Part shown: positions 1-9,093 of the stretch, piece by piece | How the letters are laid out: every line of letters starts with the position of its first letter | How positions within the stretch are numbered: position 1 is the stretch's first letter | Source: Symsagittifera roscoffensis | Lineage: Eukaryota; Xenacoelomorpha; Acoela; Convolutidae | Direction: 5' to 3' | Assembly: GCF_963678635.1 (NCBI RefSeq) | Contig: NC_087070.1 | Span: 52,614,750 to 52,678,749 of the forward strand | DNA: 64,000 bases | The notes under the pieces: generated by a model | Told to the model about the DNA's origin: nothing | Databases searched by the model: none | What the model saw: only the letters and a program-made list of their open reading frames with translations | Made by a program: the position numbers and the translations under genes

Positions 1-290
1 TTGAGCTATCCCAGTTCACTAAAAAGAACGTATTTTGACGACATTTTCAGAGCCGCAGGCAAATATTTAAAGAACAGGTCAAAAAAGGTACTTTTTAGTA
101 ATATTTGACAAAAAAATTGTGTTTTTTTTGCCGCGCGCTGCCCCTTAAAAATTAGTATGTTTTGGCGCGAAAGTCAGTCGCAATCATTCATACAAAGATT
201 TCGTATAATAACACTAAATGGGGGACCGGATCCTTTGGTTCGACAGGGAGTCTAATCCCTGAGAGAAAAGCCCCCCCCCCCTGAATCTGT
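1..290 (-). repeat. Degraded hAT-like MITE relative, minus orientation
   Basis: Reading the complement of the intact element at 50102-50539, the same blocks appear here in the same order: GCCGCAGGCAAAT, a run near ACAAAAAAATTG, CCCCT followed by AGTATGTTTTGGCGC, then a TCGACAGGG/AATCCCTGAG block and a poly-C run. Ends and target duplication are not visible, so the copy is old or truncated by the window edge. Homology is judged by eye. Confidence 0.6.
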
Positions 291-906
291 CCCCGAACTT
301 AGCCAAATAGCTGCAAGACTTGCAAGACGTTCGTTAAACCGTAAATGTCAATGGCCCCGAGGTCGATAATATGACTAAAAGTCAAGATTCGCTTATAACT
401 TTTTCATGTTTACGCAAGTCAACGCCGGGGTTATAATAGGGGAGGGGTTTACTTTTTTCGAACTTAATGCGCACAAATTCATGCTAAACTTTTGGGCTTA
501 ATTTCATTGGGCGAGCGATTTATTCTATCTTTTTATAAGAGGGTTGGTATTTCTTTTATGTTGTGTGAAAACTCTGTAATGCAGCTTGGACAGATGGCAC
601 AGTTTTTTGGTATGATTTTTGATTTATTTTTAAGTACACTTCGAGCTTTCTCACAAATTTGTTATTTTGCGGTTTGACTTTAGTTCCGACTTCCATATTT
701 GTTTTTGCTCAGTTTGATTTTTTCGCCGTTTGATTTTTTATGATTTTTTTAAATTTTCAATTCAATTTAATTTATGAATTACTCTACTCAATAGCAAACA
801 GAAATGGTGCGTAAAAATATGAATGACATGTAGTTTCGAATACTGTTTTAATTTTCAGACTTTTCAGTGGATTGAAAAGTATACCTACTCATCCACTTTT
901 TAAGAA
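291..906. other. AT-rich non-coding stretch, no gene seen
   Basis: No splice-bounded coding block or recognisable repeat boundary is visible. Short open frames here have no supporting signal. Probably intron of the FN3 gene or flanking DNA. Confidence 0.5.
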
Positions 907-1351
907 TCAATGAACGCAGTGCGGACTCTTATATAGGTTTTTGTGACTTTTTTTGTTTTTTTTTTCTTGAAAAAGTCTTAAAATGCTATAATAACTACAA
1001 ATGTGCATTCATACATATCATTGCATTTTGAAATATTTGCTTTTTTCCACTTCAATTTAAGTTGATCTGCTAAAAGTTAAGTATATTGCGCTCTTCAACT
1101 ACGAATGGGGAAATGGCTCGGAAAAACGTGAACGACTTCTAGTTTCAAACTATTTACTCAAGCAGAGCTTGTGTGATATTACGAACTCACTTTTTTCCAA
1201 CCTAAGTAGCTAATATTAGTGCTCTTTTTGAGAGTGCTTTTTTATTGCAGTATATGCATAAGATCAATAACCAGCGATTAAGTACAGCAAATGCTAAGGA
1301 TATTAGCACATACTTTTGTATTGCAAATAGCACTTTAGCTTCAAGGTGTTA

Positions 1352-1425
1352 TGGTTCTGTAGCGTAGAGGTAGGGAAAGAGACCAGCAGCAAAATAAGAG
1401 GATTCGAACCTCAGCAGGGTTGCAT
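1352..1425 (+). repeat. tRNA-like (SINE head) segment
   Basis: TAGCGTAGAGGTAGG resembles a D-arm/A-box. About 35 nt later GAGG-ATTCGAA-CCTC forms a perfect T-arm-like hairpin with a 7-nt loop. No acceptor stem pairs, so this looks like a tRNA-derived SINE or tRNA relic, not a functional tRNA. Confidence 0.45.
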
Positions 1426-1775
1426 TTTTTTAATGAACTTTTTCGTATACTAGTTAAAATGTGTCAGCTCTATAAATTGAGGCATGTTAGTGGTAAATTT
1501 CTTTTTAAATTGACTGGTACTGCTAATGCGTCATAATTGGCTTGCGTCACTTAGCAAATATGTAGACTCATAATTAGCGTGCGTCACTTAAGAAATTTTG
1601 TAGACTCAAATTTTTATTCATTCAGTTTTTCCCAGTAGCGTTGTCGGTCATATTTTTGCCTGTGTATGCTAAATGCAACTTCGCCTCTGTGTCAGACTTC
1701 TATTTTAATTTCTAGGTTCCCCAGCGGAGTCATAACTGTACCTTTTGATCCAGATTTTTCAATTGGAGTTAGTTT

Positions 1776-1880
1776 TATCAAAATAGTGTCAATCATAAGT
1801 TGTTCCAGAAATTCAAAGAGCTTCTAGAGCTTTTATCAAAATAGTGTCAATCATAAGTTGTTCTAGAAATTCAAAGGCCA
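1776..1880. repeat. Tandem duplication, about 58-bp unit
   Basis: The block starting TTTTATCAAAATAGTGTCAA and ending AGAAATTCAAAG occurs twice in tandem with one or two differences. The unit is the segment found once in sister repeats (for example near 27390), so it is a local duplication inside the dispersed repeat. Confidence 0.8.
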
Positions 1881-1960
1881 TCTATTTATTTATTTTAAAT
1901 TCGAAAAGTGAGGTTTTTCTATAAAATAAGTCAGTTTTTTTGTTTACTTGCGTTCATTGA

Positions 1961-2658
1961 CTTTTTTCAAGTGTGTTTGTTTCGGTTATGTTTTTAAATA
2001 TAGGATGAGGCGACTCTTCAGATTCTTGAACCTCAAATAGTTTTCACGTGCTACTTTTTTCTGTGAATTTCAAATTTAAAAACTTAAATTTCGCTGTTTT
2101 TTTGAGCTCTGACTTTTTTCCAAATGTCTGCTGCCAATGTTCATAATCTCCCATTGGACGACGGATGGTTTTTGGAGTTTGGAGAAATTAGATTTTTTTG
2201 CAGTTTCGTCTGGCTTGTTTCATAAGCGAGTTTTTGGCATTTGATATCGGTTTGTTTTTTGTCAGTTAATTTATCTTTTTATTCTTTAAAAGCCGCGTTT
2301 TTTTATCGCAAGGGCGTTTCGGCAACGTTTTGTTGAAAATAGAGTTACTGTTCTCCTGATGTAGTTTTTGATCTTCTTTGACGTTAAAAAATATCATTAA
2401 GTGTTGTTGCGTATTTCAATCCAATAATATATACTCAATTGACAAATGTTTTCTTTAAAAAATTTGTTCTAGAAACAATTACAATTTCGTGAAGTCGCAT
2501 TGTGTCTGTTTAGTAAACTTTTGTTATAACTGATTTTTTCCTCTGATACTTTGCGCACCCAGAACCTTCAAAGACCCTACTTTGGTTTTAAAAAATCGAA
2601 AAATACCAAAATTGCCGTTATTTGAGGATACAGAATAACAACCGCGTTTTTTTGCTTT
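1961..2658. other. AT-rich non-coding stretch up to retroelement insertion
   Basis: No exon or RNA gene seen. The last four bases (2655-2658, CTTT) are the left copy of the target-site duplication of retroelement copy 1. Confidence 0.5.
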
Positions 2659-3066
2659 TGAGTTAGGACCGAAGTGTAACTCATAGAGTAATTTCGGATA
2701 GGGTACACCGTCTGCTCGTCACGCTATCTTATTTTCGGCCGGATAGATTCGTGCAACTTCTTAGTCTAATACCGATCCTAATCTTACTCTTATACTATCT
2801 AGTCTCAGGTTGTTTAACTAGTCTCTGCTAGGCTCAATAGATCTAGGGTATACTGGTTTATTGCGGCTGCTGAAGTGCTCGGGAGAGTCCAACTAATTTC
2901 TAAGTTAAATTCAAATCTCTCTGGTGCTGAAATTACAAGTAACTTCAGCACTTACAAATAAGTGGGTTGTTAGTTAGATGGATCATGATTGGTTAATATT
3001 AAATACTTTACATTGGTAAAACATTTAATTTATCCAATCATAAAATATAGTTTAGATCAGGTTCCA
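2659..3066 (-). repeat. 3' LTR of copy 1
   Basis: This 408-bp repeat matches 21156-21563 with no difference found by eye. In element sense it begins TGGAACC and ends CTAACTCA. The upstream side (3067-3080, complement) reads AAAACCCGGATGGG, a short weak polypurine-like tract immediately before the LTR. The LTR contains a near-perfect hairpin GTGCTGAAgTTAC/GTAATTTCAGCAC and a TATATTTTA stretch. No AATAAA is visible. Confidence 0.95.
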
Positions 3067-3754
3067 CCCATCCGGGTTTTACAGAGTTTTTTAGAACAGT
3101 TCTTCTGTAATTCAAGGATGGATGATGGACGTTGGTATTTGGCGAACATCATATTTCTTTGTTTCCTTTTTGTTTAGGAAGTTCCAGGAAACTGGAGTTA
3201 GAGACATAAGACGTTGTGTTCTTCTTGTGACAACGACTGAGTCTCTGCAACAAAACCAATTCTGATTTCAGAATGGTTGGCTATGTCAGGTTTTTCTGTT
3301 CTTCGGGGAGAACTTCTTTTGTGTCTGATCTAGCTTGGGAATGGCGTGGAGATTGTGCGTGGAGGGGATGCCTGGTTACTCGGATCTGTACGTACACTTG
3401 GGTCATCGAGGTGGTCATTGGTCTAGTTCAATGAAGTCCTTTTCTGCGAGGTCAAGTCGTACTCTAAATCCTTTGAGTTGTGATTGTGAGCGGCATATCG
3501 ATTGTAGTTGGTCATTCTCTCTCGAGTGTAGTGAGGTCGTCTTGTCTTTTGATGTTCGTCCTTGGTGTTGTATTCTGATCTATATATTGCATCATGTGAT
3601 TTTACATTTTATAAAACTTTTATTAGTTTAATATTTTTTAATGATGATTTTAGTTAGTTGTTTTCACAAAAGCTTTTTGTTTTAGTTCGGTTATTTTGAA
3701 GAGTTACTCACCCTTGAGTAGCTCTTATTAAAAATAAAGGTGTGGTCACAAAGC

Positions 3755-3845
3755 GTGGATGTAGCGCGGTGGGTTAGGCCGGCTATAGAGCATGCTCAGG
3801 ACGTCCTTCCTGGTGGGTTAGGCCAGGTGTGGGAGTATGATTTCA
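3755..3845 (+). repeat. tRNA-like/SINE-like segment inside element 3' UTR
   Basis: GTAGCGCGGTGGGTTAGGC resembles the D-arm/A-box of tRNA-derived SINEs and is antisense to the retroelement. The GGTGGGTTAGGCC-type string is repeated about 45 bp apart, with GCATGC and GGACGTCC palindromes between. No clear B-box. Copy 2 carries the same segment at about 48245-48350, so it predates both insertions. Confidence 0.45.
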
Positions 3846-4325
3846 TGCGGTTTTTGTGAGGGGTCCTGTTATGTGACAACGTTTTATGTTGGGTTTGTTG
3901 TGGTTTTTCTTATGTTTCGTTGGTTGTGTCCTTTTTTCAAAAATCAAATTGTTTGTGGTATGGGTTTGTCTTTCGACTTTTTTGTGTTTTATTATTTCTT
4001 TCTAAGACTTTGTAATAGTCTTCAAAAGAATAAATTATCCAGTTTTAAACTGGGTTAATCCGGTTTGGGTACCGTTGGTTTCCTTTTCTTAGTCATGCTG
4101 TTATTCTATGATTTGTGGTATTTAGTAAGCTGCGTTGGTTAGTTTTGTTTAGTATATGATTCCTTTCCAACCGGGTTAAAGGAAAGTTTGAAACATGTTA
4201 TTATATGTTAGAGTTGTTGAGTGTGAAAACTTGAAACTGAAATTCATTATTTTAAACAATTCTTCGTGGGCGAGCTGTGCGAGTGTGGATAGAATTTCTG
4301 TGCGAATGAATGAAAATATCAAAAG

Positions 4326-4480
4326 GTTAGTACTGCAATTGCATTTTATTAATTTACTGCATAGAATTTGGAAATTTACTGCTAGTTATGGGGGAATTTT
4401 AAGATACAAATTTTCATCATAATTAGATTTACTGCTTTTGGGGGAAAATTTTATAAATTAATTTACTGCATTGGTATTAT
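4326..4480 (-). repeat. Interspersed GCAGTAAA motif cluster
   Basis: In element sense GCAGTAAAT occurs about four times plus a GCAGTACT variant, alternating with TTCCCCC stretches. Copy 2 keeps three related motifs at about 47650-47755. Purpose unknown; possibly RNA-binding or 3'-processing sites. Confidence 0.55.
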
Positions 4481-4598
4481 ATTTATTTAATTGTTGGTGC
4501 AAAAGTTTAATAGGGTCTTAAACAGTTTTGAAGAAGTTTGCTATTTTTTATTTTTCTTTTGTGAATTTTTCAGATGATCTAGGATGAAGGCTAAAAAT

Positions 4599-4676
4599 CT
4601 AAAGAAAACATGAATAAAGAATGGTGAGTTTTTAATATTGTAATTAATTAGTAATATTTACTTAATTCATACTTAC
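4599..4676 (-). promoter_or_regulatory. Putative small intron after last ORF (CAG/GTAAGT ... TTTCTTTAG)
   Basis: Directly after the TAA at 4682-4680 the sense strand reads CAG then GTAAGTAT, a strong splice donor. 78 nt later TGTTTTCTTTAG is a strong acceptor. Copy 2 keeps a donor (GTAAGT at 47411) and acceptor (TTTCTAG ending 47495) at the same place, spacing 85 nt. Splicing is inferred only from motifs. Confidence 0.5.
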
Positions 4677-4679
4677 CTG

Positions 4680-6478
4680 TTAGTCGTCGGGGAAAAAACC
4701 GTGGGGGAAGATGTCGTGAATTAGTTCTGAAGTTGTTAGTAGTTTAGCTAAGATGCGGATGATATTTTCAGTTTGAAGCAGTGGCCAAAGCAATTGAAGT
4801 GCCTTAATAGTGGTTAGTTCTTCAGTGCCTACTGCAAACTCAGAAGGTGTGTTTTGGATTAAGTTATATAATTTGTGGTTAAGTTTAGTGTTGTGGATGA
4901 ATTCTAAAATTGGGATTTCTATAGGCTGTACAAACTCGTGCGGGATAAGGAAGGGTCGGGATTCTTCGGCGTTGAAGGTCTTGGTGATGGGGCAGAAAAT
5001 GTACATTTGGGTTATGGGGTCATAATTACGAAGAATACCATGGAGGTTAGTGTCTTTAATACAATATGTGAAATTTAGGAAAAATGGTGAAGTGTATTTG
5101 GAATTGATGAATTGGAAACGATGGTGTGGTTGTCTAGAGGGTGTGTGGAGGTCAAAGTGATTTTGGATGAAACGATAGTAACTGTATGTATGTGTTTGTT
5201 TAGTGCGCAACATAATATCGTGTGAGCAGTGTAAATCTCTTTCGTGTGGTGCAAGGAAGTGAAAGGTTAGTGAAAAGATTTGGAAGCGTTCTTTAAAACT
5301 TTCGTATGCTTGTGTGTTTGTTAGTGCTTCTGAAATAATGTGATCAACTTGCGGTCGAAGATGTTTAGTGTAAATATATATGGTGTCTTGATGAAAAATT
5401 TCTCGGTGATTTGTGGATTAGCGAAGCGATCGTCGTCTAAGAATTGATCTTGGTTAGCTCTAATGATGTTGTGATCGTAGTATTCGAGTGTATATTCGTT
5501 AGCTCTAGGTGCAGTGTGTGTTTTTAGTGATTTTTTATATCCAACGTAAGTAAATTGTCTAGCGGTTAGTGGTGTAGTTAGTTGATATAGCATGTCTTTG
5601 TTTCGGTCTATATCGATGGAAGTGCTGGATAAAGGTAAGCAAAGAGGGTTAGTGAAATGATAGTATGAGGTCCAAGAGAGAGTGGGCATTAAAACGTATT
5701 CATCTACAAAGTTGCGTGTTTCGTTAGCGTCGTGAGGGGTGTTTAAAGTGTATTGTGGAAACGAGGGTAAGGTGATAGCTAAAAATTCTTTAGTGTTAGT
5801 ATGCTGGGGGTGGTTGATGTATTCACGGGCTGTTCCTGGTTTTGCTGGGAAAGGATGGTTGGGGAATTTTCTTTTAAAAGTGCGGTAAGCTCTATTAGTG
5901 TTGAGTGAAGATATAGTGGATGTGGATGATGGTGTTAATGATTCAGTATAATTTGAAGAGGGTGTAGGGGGATTGGATGAATTTGTAGTGGAGGAGATTT
6001 GGTTTATGGTCGGGGTGTTAAGGTGGTAGGGTTGTTGTTGGAGGGTAATAAAATTATCTAGTTCTGGGGAGATTCGGGGGGTGTCTGGAGAATGAGATGA
6101 TTGGTCAGAATGGTATGAGGAGTAGGTTGGGGTAACTTGGGAAGCATAAGAGGGTGTGGGAGTGATTGGGTCAGGGTTATTTGACAATATGGGTTGAAAA
6201 GGAGGTTGAGAAAAATTAGAAGGGTTATGAAAATTATTGGATGGAGATGGTTCTGAGTCGGCAAATTCATCGGGGGTTTCAATATTCGGGTTATTTAGCT
6301 GTGAGATGGAGTATAAAACTGAAATATGTGAGTTAGTGTCGGAATTCATGCCTGATGTTACATTGCTAGATGGAAAATCGGGTGGCGGAAAAGCAAAAAG
6401 TGGTATGATTGGGATTGGAGAGGTAAGGTTGGTTGGATGGGAATTTGATCGGTGTAGTGATCCAAGTTGGCGGCTCAT
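4680..6478 (-). CDS. Last ORF of element, about 600 codons, unrecognised (one frameshift)
   Basis: ATG at 6478 overlaps the env stop as ATGA. The frame is open for 385 codons to 5321; after a one-base deletion relative to copy 2 near 5350, it continues in another frame and stays open to a TAA at 4680. In copy 2 the same protein occupies 604 codons (45596-47407) with one internal stop. The N-terminal ~190 residues are Pro/Ser/Thr/Asn-rich and probably disordered; the rest looks folded, with many aromatic residues. No signal peptide or obvious membrane span, and I do not recognise a family. Conservation in both copies supports a real protein. It could be a matrix-like, assembly or host-interaction factor, but that is a guess. 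Confidence 0.75.
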
Positions 6479-9093
6479 CGTGGGCTAAAAAAATGATTAT
6501 TTTGAGACTGAAAAGCGGTGGTATGGGGTTGTTCAATAATTTGTTCATAAGTATTATCATCTTGTGATTGATGTGTCATTATATGTTGGACGGGACTTTG
6601 CGATGTATTGAGTCGAAAATTTGGATTATGTGTGATGGCTAAATTTCGAAAATTTCGTGGGACTAGGGATAGTGGATGGTTATTTGGTAGGGGTGGTAAT
6701 TGTGGTGCCGTTGGCTGTGTGTCGACATTGTTATGTTCTTCGTCGTATGTATTTTGACGTGTTGTTATTTTTGTGTTATATTCTTTTATTTGTGCGTCTA
6801 AAAGAATTTTGTTTATAGATGTAGAAAAGATTCCAAAAAATCCTGCAAAGAGTATGCGTGCTACGCTTGCTTGTCTGTTTACTTGTGTGTGTATAGCACA
6901 TGTGTTGTAGATTCCTTTTAAGAGTGAGAAAAGAAATCCAATAAAGTTAAACATTGCGTATAAAATAGTCAATTTTTCTAAGATGTAGTAGGGCCATCCT
7001 AGAAAATCTAGGATCTCATTTTTGAGTGTAACAAAGCTAAAAATGTTAATTGGTGATATATCTTGGGGACGGTATTTTTCGCCGTTTAGATATATATAAT
7101 CTTTAATGTCTTTAAAATATCCGCTATAGTCTTGGGTGTAGATATCGGCAAATCCTGCGGTTTCTGCAAGTTTGCGTAAATTTTGGTCTATTGATTGTCT
7201 TTGTATAGTGTCCATTTGTGTTAATAATTCTTGGAATTGTTGTGTTCTAATGTGATGTTGAATATCTGATTTTGAATAGATTCCTATTGATTGTAAGTCT
7301 ATATTTGGGTTTCGAGCGATAGCGCGAATGCTTTCTGGTGAAAATTTTTTGAGTGATTGCATTAATGTGGGATATGGAGTGAGAAGATAATATTTATTTT
7401 CATCAGGGTTTAGTTGTACTACATTGTGGCTATTTTCTGATCCACATGGGACTGCGGTATCCCAGAAATAGGTTCTTCGTGAAAGTGTATCCACGAAATG
7501 TACTTTATTCTTATAAAAGATAGGGATTCTTTTATAACATCGTTTATCTTCAAAAACGTATAGTGGTGATACTTTTTTGGTACAAGTATAAAACCATAAG
7601 ATGTTTCCTTCATAGTCTAAAAAATTTGATCTATTTCCTGATAATAAGTATCCTGCGTAGGGTATTTTTAATACTGCTAGTGCAAGTGATTGTAATATTT
7701 GTGTTCGTTCTAATTCGCATAGTTGGTGTAGTGTTTCTAATTCGGAGAGTGACATTTCTTGAAAAATGCGGCTAATTGTATAGTCTAGTTTCATATCCAA
7801 ATGAATATCATAGTGGATATTACCGAAATATGTAGTATTCATTAGTGATAATTCTTGTAAGCGTGTGCTTCTGGTGTCATAAGGTTTTAGATGTCCACCA
7901 GGTTGTCCGTTGCTTTTTTCAAAATTAACTGGTATATAGGATGTTCCTTCGTTTAGAGGATGACCTGTGGCATATGGGTCGATTTTTACTTTTCCAGTGG
8001 TCATGTCGAATCCTTTTTCATATTCAACTAATATTTCAGAGTATTGTGTTCTGTGAAGTGGATTCCTGTATTTACATGCAAGTTCTGTTTCTTGATATAT
8101 TTGAAAACGTGTTAATTTATTTTCTATATTGTCTATGTTTCTAAAATCGGAACTTAGTTTTCGTGATGGATGGACTTGTTCATAAGGAATTGATTGTATA
8201 AAATATTTTTCGTGAAATTTTATCATACGAGCGTGTATTTTTGCTACTTGAAATGTTGTACATGTATCTTCGGGGAACCAAACAATTGTTGCTTGTGTTC
8301 TTGTTGTAGGGTCGCAATATCCTTGATCATTTTTACAAGGTAGTCGGATTCCTTGATAGATCATTGTATTATCAGATAAATCTCGTGTGAGTTGTATTTT
8401 TTCGAGTTGTATTTTCCAATCGAAAAACATTATTTCTTGGTATCCTTTATTTTTCGTGTCTGCTTTGCAGTTTGATGGGTTATTTATACCAATGTGTGGT
8501 ATCCAATGTTTATCATGTAGGTCATAGGTTAATAGTCCGTGTGCGCCGTTATACGGGTATTTTTCGTCTAGTTTTATATGTCCTTGGTGTCTTTCAAGTT
8601 GTGATTGATGTACAGAGTCTGAAAAAACTTGAAAATTAACTAATTTTCTTTGGGAGTTTTTATTTTGTGTGATGTTTAGTCTAAGTAATTCATTTTTACA
8701 ATCGTCGGGATTGAGATGTAAAAGACGTTCTATATTACTTTGATAGAATGATTCATGGTCAAGTCGGTTTTTGTTGCCGTTGGAGACTTGTGAACAATGT
8801 ACTTTCTTTTCGGAGAATGTCGCTGTGAATTTATAACCTGTAACTGTTGTTGCTCGGACTTTTGAATAGAGTGTTGCTATTACATCTGTGGTTTCTATAG
8901 CTTGTGGTTCTGTTTCACATTGTGATACTTGATTTATTGCATATTTATGTAGTGTTTTTTGTTCATTTTCTTCACAGTCGTAATGTGTTACTAATAAATC
9001 TTGTGGTCCTGTACGAGGGGAAGGGTTTATGTTTTGATTTGAGGTTACTAGAAAAGGGAGTTGGAGAAAAATTAATAATTTTAAAATATACAT
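6475..9093 (-). CDS. env: Envelope-like class III-type glycoprotein (872 aa)
   Basis: It starts with a hydrophobic signal-like segment (residues 1-18), then a long ectodomain with a YDC motif at 38-40 and cysteines near 59, 100 and 132. A later region has a C...CY...P...PC spacing at roughly 500-570. Hydrophobic segments at about 708-729 and 745-765 precede a Pro-rich tail of about 107 residues. The early YDC/C pattern and the later C-C-P pattern resemble glycoproteins of chuviruses and related copies captured by invertebrate retroelements. That match is from general family knowledge, not a search. It is intact in copy 1. It begins inside the end of the Pro-rich ORF (13-nt overlap) and ends in ATGA with the next ORF. 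Expected role: membrane fusion or entry at the cell surface. Confidence 0.8.
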   Translation of the reverse strand: MYILKLLIFLQLPFLVTSNQNINPSPRTGPQDLLVTHYDCEENEQKTLHKYAINQVSQCETEPQAIETTDVIATLYSKVRATTVTGYKFTATFSEKKVHCSQVSNGNKNRLDHESFYQSNIERLLHLNPDDCKNELLRLNITQNKNSQRKLVNFQVFSDSVHQSQLERHQGHIKLDEKYPYNGAHGLLTYDLHDKHWIPHIGINNPSNCKADTKNKGYQEIMFFDWKIQLEKIQLTRDLSDNTMIYQGIRLPCKNDQGYCDPTTRTQATIVWFPEDTCTTFQVAKIHARMIKFHEKYFIQSIPYEQVHPSRKLSSDFRNIDNIENKLTRFQIYQETELACKYRNPLHRTQYSEILVEYEKGFDMTTGKVKIDPYATGHPLNEGTSYIPVNFEKSNGQPGGHLKPYDTRSTRLQELSLMNTTYFGNIHYDIHLDMKLDYTISRIFQEMSLSELETLHQLCELERTQILQSLALAVLKIPYAGYLLSGNRSNFLDYEGNILWFYTCTKKVSPLYVFEDKRCYKRIPIFYKNKVHFVDTLSRRTYFWDTAVPCGSENSHNVVQLNPDENKYYLLTPYPTLMQSLKKFSPESIRAIARNPNIDLQSIGIYSKSDIQHHIRTQQFQELLTQMDTIQRQSIDQNLRKLAETAGFADIYTQDYSGYFKDIKDYIYLNGEKYRPQDISPINIFSFVTLKNEILDFLGWPYYILEKLTILYAMFNFIGFLFSLLKGIYNTCAIHTQVNRQASVARILFAGFFGIFSTSINKILLDAQIKEYNTKITTRQNTYDEEHNNVDTQPTAPQLPPLPNNHPLSLVPRNFRNLAITHNPNFRLNTSQSPVQHIMTHQSQDDNTYEQIIEQPHTTAFQSQNNHFFSPR

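Larger units (their letters stand above)
907..1960 (+). repeat. TIR-type dispersed repeat (AATGAACG family), expanded copy
   Basis: It begins TCAATGAACGCAGTG and ends TTGCGTTCATTGA, an imperfect inverted pair. The internal landmark 'actcttatatagg' after the left end recurs near 24045, 27100, 54030 and 60970, and the right end recurs near 27510, 54690 and 61670. This copy is longer than the 450-700 bp relatives and contains a tRNA-like segment and a 58-bp tandem duplication. Confidence 0.6.
3067..4598 (-). other. Long 3' untranslated region of copy 1
   Basis: There are 1.5 kb without a conserved reading frame between the last ORF and the 3' LTR. It holds a block of GCAGTAAA motifs (about 4326-4480) and an antisense tRNA-like segment (about 3755-3845). 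Both are present in copy 2 at matching places. Open frames on the + strand here are not conserved and were not called. Confidence 0.7.

Noticed and set aside
3335-4422. Several + strand open frames of 70-100 codons
   Set aside because: They lie antisense in the 3' UTR of retroelement copy 1, are not conserved in copy 2 and have no motifs.
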